A stretch of 64,000 nucleotides of DNA from Poa pratensis (taxonomy: Eukaryota > Streptophyta > Magnoliopsida > Poales > Poaceae), in the NCBI GenBank assembly GCA_947311845.1, contig CAMZMU010000040.1, forward strand, positions 63,988,708-64,052,707, in the 5' to 3' direction. Both the position numbers and the translations under genes were made by a program. Below the pieces are notes generated by a model that saw nothing but the letters and a program-made list of their open reading frames with translations, made no database searches and was not told where the DNA came from. Shown here one piece after another: positions 56,063 through 64,000 of the stretch. Each line of letters opens with the position of its first letter. Position 1 is the first letter of the stretch.

Positions 56063-58913
56063 TCATCCGCGCTCATCGCCAGGCCGTGGCGAGCAATCTT
56101 GCCAACATCTATTTCTGGATAATATGCTCGGAGCAATGTCAAGACATGCGCGGCTCCGGCGAGCAGAGGATCGTTTCCAATCAGAGACATAATGCGGAGC
56201 CTTGAGCAGTTTATTTATCCAATACTCGCAAGATGTTGGGCCATCAGTCGCAGGAGAGATTACCGTCATAACTTCCTTGGTAACCTTTAAGAAGCGCTGA
56301 CTGAAGTCTGACAGATATACCAGTTGATCCTTCAAGTTGGAGCGGGACACTGGGGCCTCAGGCCCTATGTCAAGAAAGAAAAGACAAGAAACAAGTCAGC
56401 GACTCACGTTGGCTACCCAAAATATATATGATTAAAGGAATAAAAGACGAACCAGCAAGCTGCAGGATGGCTGATTTGACGATGGAGCCAAAACCCTCAA
56501 AGGCTTTGAACAGCGAGTTATATTTTTCATCTCGCGCGGCGAGTTCCTTTGCGTGGTCTCCCTTCAGACGATCAATCAATTCAGATTTAAGAGTCAGCCC
56601 TTCTCGCAAAGATCTAATGACTTCGTCTTTCTCCATGAGTCGCTGCCGCATATCTGCTTCAAGTTCTTTAAATTGCTCTTCACAGGAGTCGAGTTGACCT
56701 TTGAGAGATTTTATTTCCTGAGCCTGGTCCCTAATGACCTCATTATGCTGCTCCAGGGGAGACTGCATCACTTCAGGATGATCTATGGAAATGCCTTTAC
56801 CCTTTATTGAGCCAGAAGCATCAAGCAAGGACAGTTCAAGCTGAAAATAAACAGAGCAAAATGCATGGGTAAACTATCCAGGAACTTGGGGGCTCGAGAT
56901 TTGGAGCCAAGAAAAGAATCAACACCCCGTGCAATGACACAAGGTTTTGATCCTTGGGGGCTACGGTATATGTACCTGGCGACTTGAAGAAAATTGCTCA
57001 ACTAGGCCGCGCAGCAGAGCAGCATGCTTATCTCCAGCAGCAATTATGGCATCCGCAATTGACTTGGAACTATTTCCTGGAGCTGGAATTCTATCTTCAG
57101 TAGATACCCTACCAACAGCAGGAGTTGCGGATGGAGCTGCGACTGGAGTCGTGGCAGGAGCCGCATCAGCAATACCTTCCTCCAGGGATGGCCTTGGATG
57201 AGTCGCACCATCACTGTTTCCCACGTTTTCATCAGCAGCATCATCCTCGCTCATAGCTGGCTGAGAAGAAGCGGTATGAGAATTAGACTTGGTATCCTCT
57301 TCAAGCATGGCCCTGCAAAATATTGATGGATTAATAAGCCGACCCAGCAGAGCCGTAACATTGAAAAGAAGGCGAACCATACCCAGAGGCGACACGGATA
57401 CTCTTCATCAGGCAACCAGAGGAAGGAGAAGATAAACCTTGCAAATCTGAACCTACAGAGTATGAAAAGAAGTGGTGATCAGCAATTCCTTGCCAAAAAT
57501 ACGCAAGCACAAAAGGAAAAGGAGAAAGTCGCAAACAACTACCCGAGCTCATTGAGAAGCAGTCCTTTGCAACAGCCTCGGAAGAGAAAGCGGTCTTGTC
57601 AGGATCAGCAAGTTTTAAAGATTTGGCAGTTCTTGTTTCTATCAGTAGCGCCAAGGCTTTGCGGCGTTTCTCAGGTTGCGGGGTCTTCTGAGCTCTCGCA
57701 TGAAAACGTTTTGAGGACCTGCGAGGCACTCAGGAAGTTCCAAGAAAGGTGTCCTTGGATTGTGGACAGAAGGGCGCTGGCCATTTGTTGCTCCTCTTCA
57801 GAAGCGCTACCCTCAGGCTCGGAGACAATATCGTGCATAACTGTATCCTTGCCAAGGCTGCGGCTTGCTTTGACGACTCAGCCGCGGTTCTTGGTTCGAG
57901 TCGGCGTCCTCTGAGGGAAGAACCCAGAAATAGGGGTCGATCTGAAAAGGAGCTCGGGTCAGAAATAATTAATTTTGGAGAAGGAATTTTGGAGGAAACA
58001 AGTGACAAGTAAACATTACCACAAAAGGCTTGTGCTCAGCCCAGAAGGGAGCAAGCCCGACGTTATCGTATGAGTCGATATCCTCGCCCGTCACTCGGCG
58101 AATGAAATTTATCCATTCCCCCTTGTCCCAATCTCAGGGCAAGTACGGTCGACATCGTTTGCGTGACAAGTGAAATCTATATAAGTCGCGAGCGGCGACT
58201 CACAGGCTGAATTCGCCATTTAGTCCAGCAAGATATGAGATCTAATCCAGTGAGACCATGGAGTGTCAGCGCCCTCACCTTGTCCAAAAGGGATTCGATA
58301 AAGGGCAACGAAGAAGGATCAGATTTAGAAGACAGAGCATCGGTAGCCTCGAAGGGAAGAGGAGACCAAAGAGGAAGAGGAATTTCACCCTCAGGAGAAG
58401 TGTTTTTACAATAGAAGAATGTTCTTTGCCAACCTTAATTTTGTTGGCAAGGGTTAGTTTTGGGAAAATACTACCCCTACGGCGTTGGAAGGAAACGGCG
58501 CCGCATTGGAGAAAAGGACCATCTGTGGTTTCCCTTTGGCTATTGCAATTGAAAAGAGCAAGCCAGAAATCTACTGAGGGAGGGATACCCAGGTAATCTT
58601 CGCAAAGGACGTGGAAGTTACTCACTTGGAGCATGAATTTGGACCAATGTCATGAAAACGGAGGCCTAACCGCTGCATCAAGGAGCGGAAGAAGAGGGAG
58701 CCTGGGGGCTTGAACCCGCGCTCGACGTGCTCCGCGAATACCACTATTCTCCTGGTCGAGGGTTGGGAATTACCTCCTCACCAGCCGCTCGCCATTCGCA
58801 TTGATCTTTTGGCGGAAGAAGGCCGCGTGCAGTTAGGATTCCAGAAAATCCTCGTCGATCCACGAGCCTTCCCAGTTGCACTTGCGGCGAGACATTTTCT
58901 CAGATTGATGGAG
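56063..58913 (-). pseudogene. antisense ORF region of the Tat-like element (gypsy-type transposase_28-like domain and coiled coil)
   Basis: Antisense to the element, 58730-58420 encodes FKPPGSLFFRSLMQRLGL and, after a break, SNFHVLCEDYLGIPPSVDFW with FLQCGAVSFQRRRGS. This resembles Pfam PF04195, a domain of extra ORFs in grass Gypsy elements. Farther along, 56828-56450 has a long heptad-rich coiled coil (SLKGQLDSCEEQFKELEADM ... KGDHAKELAARDEKYNSL). Several introns or breaks separate the parts. Antisense extra ORFs are known in the Tat lineage; their function is unknown. Confidence 0.6.
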
Positions 58914-59237
58914 ATCTTCACCAAAGGATTGTGAGTACGAGAAGCGGGATTGGAGGCGGCGGAAAGGAGCAGCGGATGCGTAATACAAGTCTTGATGCAG
59001 AACGCTGGGAAAAACGATGAGCCAGGATAAATAGCCCAGACGCGGAAGACGTTTAGATCTGAAAATCAACCGTCAAGGCAGGTTAAGTCGCGCTCTTGAG
59101 CCGCCAAGAAGAGTTATAAGTCGCAGATTGGAAATATGAAAATTGGAGTTCAGCTGGGATAATTCATGTGCGCGGCTCAGGGGTTTGTTAAGACAAAGAA
59201 GCCTTCACTCGAAATCCAAGCTAAACTTGGGGGCTAA

Positions 59238-59729
59238 TGTCGGGGGAATACTTTCTGGATTAACCCGCGGCCCAGTGCGACTTACTTTACTCGCACGACA
59301 AAAGCCCACATGGGATCAAGCCCAACATCTAACCGCCACAAGGAGAAGAATCTAGAAGGCACGGAGGCGAGCCAGTCTCCGGATAGGTCCCAGTTAATAT
59401 ATTCCTTGTGGGGGAAGTTTCCTTTGTAACCTGACGAGCCTCTGTGTATATAAAGAGGACTCGCAGGACTTAGAGGGTCAAGCCCTAAAACCCTAGATCA
59501 TACGGCGAGTACCAGATCGGATCGCCTCCATTGTAACACCTCGATTATCATATCAATACCAATCTAGGGTAGGCAGGAAGTAGGTCTTTTACCTCACATT
59601 GAGGGGGCCGAACCTGGGTAAATCTGTGTTGATCTTTGTTCCTGCGATCCCAAGCTCGGAGATGCTTGACTCGCGTAATCCCACACCTACGAAGTCATCT
59701 ATGACACCTGACGTGACAAACCCACGACA
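59238..59729 (+). repeat. 3' LTR of the Tat-like element
   Basis: It begins TGTCGGGGGAATAC after the polypurine tract 'aacttgggggctaa' and ends CCCACGACA. A TATA box (gtatataaag) is at about 59447. It is about 490 bases long. Confidence 0.8.
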
Positions 59730-59734
59730 CCAAC

Positions 59735-61480
59735 GGTCCTTCCAGAAAATGTCAGCCGACTGCCATAGTCTAAAAACCGGACGCTCGCATTAAGCCTTCT
59801 CTCCACTTGATCACATATAGGCGATAGATCCTGCACCGAAGGACGAGATGTGCCGAGAGGGAGGCCTAGGTAGGTAAATGGAAGAGCACCAACCACACAG
59901 CCAAAGGTTTCAGCAAGATGAGCAACGCGGGCAACATCAATGTTCACTGGCATCAGACACGACTTTGCATAATTGACTTTCAGTCCTGTTGCAGCCGAGA
60001 ACACCTGGAGCAGATTTTTAAGAGCTACAAGCTGAGAAGGGCAAGCTTGGAGAATAAGCAACGTGTCATCGGCGTACTGAGCTATTGGGAAATCCGTGTT
60101 GGGGATAGGCAAAGGCGGTTGAATTATGCCCGAGCTAGCAAGCTGATTAACCATGGATTGCAACAAATCAGCACCCGCCACAAAGAGGATTGGAGAGAAA
60201 GGATCACCCTGGCGAACTCCACGACGGCAAGCAAATTTCTTTCCGGGAACGCCATTAAGCAAGACAGATGAGGTACCAGTTTCAAAGATCATCTTAACCC
60301 AGCTAAGCCATCTATCATCGAACCCCCAACATTTTAGAATGTTTAGGATGGTAGCATGTTGAATTGTGTCGAATGCTTTTGCAAAATCAAGTTTCAGTAT
60401 GACCACCTCTTTTTTTGCTTACTTGCATTGGTGTATGTACTCATAGGCCCAAGCGACACGATCTTGGATGGTGCGACTCTTCAGGAATCCATATTGGTTG
60501 ATATGCACCAAGTCCAAAATTTTACCTTGCAGCCGGTTTGCAAGGATATTTGTTAGAAGTTTCAGGCTAGAGTTGAGGAGCGATATCGGTCTGTAATCAT
60601 TAGGGCCAGCAGGGGAGTGGACCTTTGGGATCAAGGTGATATAAGCGTCATTGATACTCTTAAGATTCACTGATCCTTCCCAAACCTGATGACATAACCA
60701 GTAGAAATCAAACCGAATAATGGGCCAGCAAGTTTTAAAAAAGAGACCGGAGAAACCATCGGGTCCAGGAGCTTTATCCGAAGGGAGATCGGCCACAGTC
60801 CTATCAATTTCATCCCATGAAAAAGGAGCCGAAAGAACCTCCAACCCATCGTGGTGGGGAATAAAATTGGAGAAGTCAAAGGCACGATTAATAGGAGATG
60901 AAACACCAAGCCGTTCTTTGAAAGAGTTCCAAAGTATCCCTTCCTTTTCAGAGTGATCAGTAGCCACAGAACCATAAGGACGAGTTAAGCTGGAGATATT
61001 CTTATTTCTATATCGAATGGTGGCCATTGAATGGAAAAACTTCGTATTCTCACCACCAAATTTGGTCCAGCGCACTGTGCACCGCTTCTTCCAATAATCT
61101 TGCTTACATTCAAGCAGATGCTGCAGCTTTCTTTTGACTATGTTACGGAAATTCCATTCAGAGATATGCAGAATTCTAAGCTCCTCTATGTCATCAAGGC
61201 GAAGAATAGTAGAGTTGCAGTTTTCAATCAATTGATTGATCACAGAAATGCTGGTACTCCATATACGCAACCCTTTACGAAGCAGTTTGAATTTAGCCGA
61301 GATGCAACGAGCACTGTCGCCAGGACAATGGATATCCCAAATTCGCTTAACAACATGCAGGAAACCATGCATTTTGGTCCAGTGATTTTCAAACCGAAAC
61401 AGAGAAGCTTGAGGGATGCTTGTTCCAATAGAGACAACACACGGCGTGTGATCAGACGTTGGGAGAGCTAGAGGCCGAAC
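59735..61480 (-). pseudogene. LINE reverse transcriptase
   Basis: From the minus strand: TKFFHSMATIRYRN, SDKAPGPDGFSGLFFKTCW, ITLIPKVHSPAGPNDYRPIS, NQYGFLKSRTIQDRVAWAYE, then a TAA stop at about 60420 where Gln is usual, then KLDFAKAFDTIQH, QGDPFSPILF, and catalytic QYADDTLLI. The order is that of plant L1-like reverse transcriptases. Near 59755 a deletion joins it to IFWKDRW, and the Tat-like element follows. Confidence 0.9.
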
Positions 61481-62153
61481 AGAAGTGTTTGGAAACTTTA
61501 GAGTCTAGGTGTGCGATGTGAAGAACCAATCGAGTTGCACGAGCAAGGGGTCAGATTGCATGTTACTCCACGTATAACTACGACCCTTGATCGAAAGCTC
61601 AACTAAGCCCAAGTAGCTAATGATTTCGTTAAATACTGCAATGTCAGCTAGGTTAGCCCTGGTATGTTCCTACTGTCGGTGTAGCGATAGAAATTGAAAT
61701 CCCCTAGGATCAACCAGAGCGAATCATCTGCAACATCTAGGTGGAAGAGCCAGGCCACAAAATTCTCACGGTCCACTCCTTCACACGGACCATAAACGTT
61801 AACAAGAATGAAAAACCTCGAGGACGTGGTGGAGGTGAAGAGAATCACAATACCGAAGCTCTCTGTCAGTAAAATCTCCCCATGAATCTACTTCTCATCC
61901 AAACAACAAGGAGGCCACCTGATGCTCCATCCGACGGCACAAACACAAACTTATCAAAACGTTTAGGCGCAAAAGATTTTAAGAACTGAGAATCGATATC
62001 ATTACGCTTTGTTTCCTGAAAGCAAAGGATGGACGCCGCACTCTCTTCTATCTTATCACGCACAAGAGGCCATTTTTCAGGACTATTTAAACCACGAATA
62101 TTCCAACATAAGATATGCCAAATGAGTTTAGCAAAACGCGACCGAGACGACAC
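61481..62153 (-). pseudogene. LINE AP-like endonuclease
   Basis: The segments CWNIRGLN (Asn), CFQETKRNDID (catalytic Glu), VNVYGPC and LILGDFNFYR (Asp, Asn) appear in order. The endonuclease nicks target DNA to prime reverse transcription. A frame change near 61855 separates the first part from the second. Confidence 0.85.
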
Positions 62154-62203
62154 AAACTAACGCGACATAGTTCGACTGAGCAAATGAAAGACCACACAAA
62201 GGT

Positions 62204-64000
62204 TCAGAGATAAATAAACTGAAGAACGAAAGCCACACCAAGCCACAAATGTTCGCGCTCCTTCATGAGCTGAGCAGCCGTCAACTCCTCAGGGTCGATG
62301 TTGCAGTCCTCGACACCAACGCGCTGCATCTCCTCGATCTGCAGAACCGCCGGGGCAACAGCTTTCGGGACCTGGTTCTTCTTGCGGCGAGCTGGAGTGT
62401 TAGGCAGAGCTTCCAGCATATACCCATTTGGGTGGCGGCGAGGGGAGCCACGAACTACAGTGTCCACAGGAGGGGCATCAACTTTGCGAGGACGACCACG
62501 AGGGCGGGCGCTAGAAGAAGAAGCCATCATATTGGTGTCATTGGTCGCCAGAGAGGCCACTGCCTCTACGATGTAAGCTGTGACGTTGCTAGCAGAATGG
62601 TCCATATAATTAGCAGCAGAGATCAGAGCAGAGAGTCCGGGTGCAGTCAGGGCAGCCTGAGAATCATCCTGTAAGTTCTGAACCTGAGAATCAGGCGGGA
62701 AAACCACATTTAAAGCAGAGGCAGGCCTAGGCCCAGTAGAAGCAATGAGCCCAGCAGGTGAAACCCATGAACGAAGCGAGAGGTCCACCATAGCAGCATG
62801 GAATCAGCCCATCAGAGCAGCTTGAAATTCAGAGAACAGCCCGAGGCAAGCAGCAGCAAGATCTGAGATATGCGCATGTTCTGCTGAGAGAATAGAGCGG
62901 GTGTACACCTTGCATGCCATCCAGGCGAGGAAATGAAGAAAGGACGGCCAGAGCGGGAGGTCAACATCAGCTGGAGAACCACCAGCTTGAACAAAAGTAA
63001 AGGTAGCCCCGGGCACAACAGTTCCATGAATGACATGTTCAACAGCCATTTCAATTTCAGCTAGGTGTTCATTCCAGGCAGCGAGGCCATCATCCACCAG
63101 ATTACCTTCTGGAGCGACCCATCCATCATGGAACGAACAGAGTATCCCGTAACAGTACGGATGTTCTCCCCTAGGTATTCAGGAGAAAGAGGCAGCTGGG
63201 GAGGGCCTTCAGGCCAAGCAGGCCAACCATTTGGTTGGAGGATCATAGGAACAGGGGCATCCTGCATAGCAGTCTCATCCCATGGCTGATTCCCATTCTG
63301 CTGAAGCCAATTCTGAACCTGAAAGTGAATATGCTGATCATCATTCAGAAAAGCAGGACCAATTGGGTGAGGGGTAGCGTTCAGAGGTGGAACAGGATCT
63401 TCATTACTGAGGACATGGGGCATGGTATGGCGTCCATTCAGCACATAAACCGGCACAGACCATGATCTATCAACACACCCAGAATACCAATATATTTAAC
63501 TCCAAGACTGTGAGGAACGAGTGCAAGATCATTAAGCCAGGCTCGCGCTAAAACTCTAGCCTTCCGAACACCAGGACGATGCCAATAAAATAACTTGCCG
63601 AAACAGTAAATAGCTTTGTTCACATAATAATCAGTCTGGTAATCAATGGGAAACCTAGCAACATCACCCAAGCTTCATGCTCAAAGACAGGAAAACGCAA
63701 GTTCACACCTTCATTATGACGAATAACAGAGAAAGTGGAATCTTCATCATACGGATGCGGACTATCTATGACCAACTGATCTCTGATGACAGGAGATTCA
63801 AGCGCCAATAACCAACAGCCCAAGGGTACGTTTCATGGTTCAGAACTTGCAGATCAAACTCCTCCCGCAGGATACGAACAATCTCAGCTAACACCGTAAC
63901 TTTCTGATGATCAGGGACAGGGGGATCAATGTTAACCAGAGCGTAGTGATCGTGCGAGAGCGGCGGAGCATCCACCACCACCATGTTCCTCTATAGTCTG
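62204..64000 (-). pseudogene. LINE ORF1 region
   Basis: Overlapping pieces in several frames cover 63984-62204. 63984-63540 (PWAVGYWRLN; VNLRFPVFEHEAWVMLLGFP) resembles the DUF4283-like RNA-binding N-terminus of plant LINE ORF1. 63456-62804 is proline- and glutamine-rich. 62791-62204 contains an AT-hook-like RPRGRPRK and basic residues. The ORF1 start may lie beyond 64000. Confidence 0.65.

Larger units (their letters stand above)
52891..59729 (+). mobile_element. Tat-like Ty3/Gypsy element without 5' LTR and most of pol
   Basis: The element interrupts the LINE. It keeps gag, protease, the first reverse transcriptase motif, an antisense ORF region and the 3' LTR (59238-59729). Its left end is truncated: no copy of the LTR start and no match to ccaac (59730-59734) is found near 52891. 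A 30-bp phrase (cgactccgtcg..ggcagc) is repeated at about 52895 and 52982. Confidence 0.75.
37705..64000 (-). mobile_element. Athila-like LTR retrotransposon B (minus strand), with nested insertions, continues past the window
   Basis: The 3' LTR is at 37705-39274, the internal region at 39275-42672, and the 5' LTR begins at 42673. The 5' LTR is interrupted at 43857 by element D and at about 51994 by a LINE that runs off the window; about 120 bases of LTR should follow the LINE. The internal region has a primer site and one gag-like ORF but no pol, so B is non-autonomous. The left target duplication would be gtaat (37700-37704). Confidence 0.85.
51995..64000 (-). mobile_element. long LINE (minus strand), interrupted by a Tat-like element, continues past the window
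   Basis: A run of eight T at 51995-52002 marks the tail. Going up the minus strand come the 3' UTR, zf-RVT (52294-52890), the inserted LTR element, reverse transcriptase (59735-61480), endonuclease (61500-62153) and an ORF1 region (62204-63990). The LINE lies in the 5' LTR of element B. It has an internal loss of about 100 residues between GSRLT and IFWKDRW (near 59752). Confidence 0.9.

Overview
This window is nuclear DNA of a large-genome pooid grass, most likely Triticeae (wheat, goatgrass, barley or rye group). The evidence is Athila-type LTR retrotransposons with the aspartate-tRNA primer site TGGCGCCGTTGCCGGGGA, CACTA transposons with subterminal 'tagtcccggg' repeats, plant LINEs, a Stowaway MITE, and one GC-rich grass-type O-methyltransferase gene. 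Roughly nine tenths of the window is transposable elements. All identifications come from reading the sequence and comparing it with remembered family features; no search was run.

Layout. 1-3828: 3' part of an Athila-like element (A, + strand) with its 3' LTR. 3829-32745: a nest in which each insertion boundary can be read from its target-site duplication (TSD). A LINE tail (+) holds a truncated LINE (-; TSD ATGCCCCAA). That LINE holds a CACTA element (4958-32178; TSD ACT), which holds a complete Athila element (C, 11491-30832; TSD GTCAC). Element C holds a Helitron (18988-27820, between A and T), which holds a hAT (22080-22987; TSD ACAGAGGT) and a chimeric Copia/TRIM element (23544-27266; TSD TGTAC). 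32746-37704 is the only gene-bearing island: a caffeoyl-CoA O-methyltransferase/tricin synthase-like gene (34109-34955), LINE scraps, a MITE, a CACTA fragment, an unrecognised gene remnant and a Harbinger end. 37705-64000 is a second nest: an Athila-like element on the minus strand (B) whose 5' LTR is split by a gag-protease-only Athila element (D, 43858-51677; TSD GGCGG) and by a long minus-strand LINE (51995 to the window end). The LINE is itself split by a Tat-like LTR element (about 52891-59729) that lacks its 5' LTR.

How parts work together. The CACTA carries a spliced, open 3'-5' exonuclease gene (DEDDy type) besides a ULP1-protease-like 3' end, so it has taken up a host-type gene. Three arrays of one unusual GC-rich repeat lie in its non-coding parts. 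Elements A, B and C share an antisense ORF in their 3' regions that stays open in all three copies.

Caution on frames. Many reading-frame breaks in this window (element C pol, element D gag, the Copia gag-pol, the unrecognised remnant, and the methyltransferase gene) look like the loss of a single base in a homopolymer run. The two LTRs of element C differ at least as often by indels as by substitutions. Residual sequencing error is therefore a serious alternative to real pseudogenisation.
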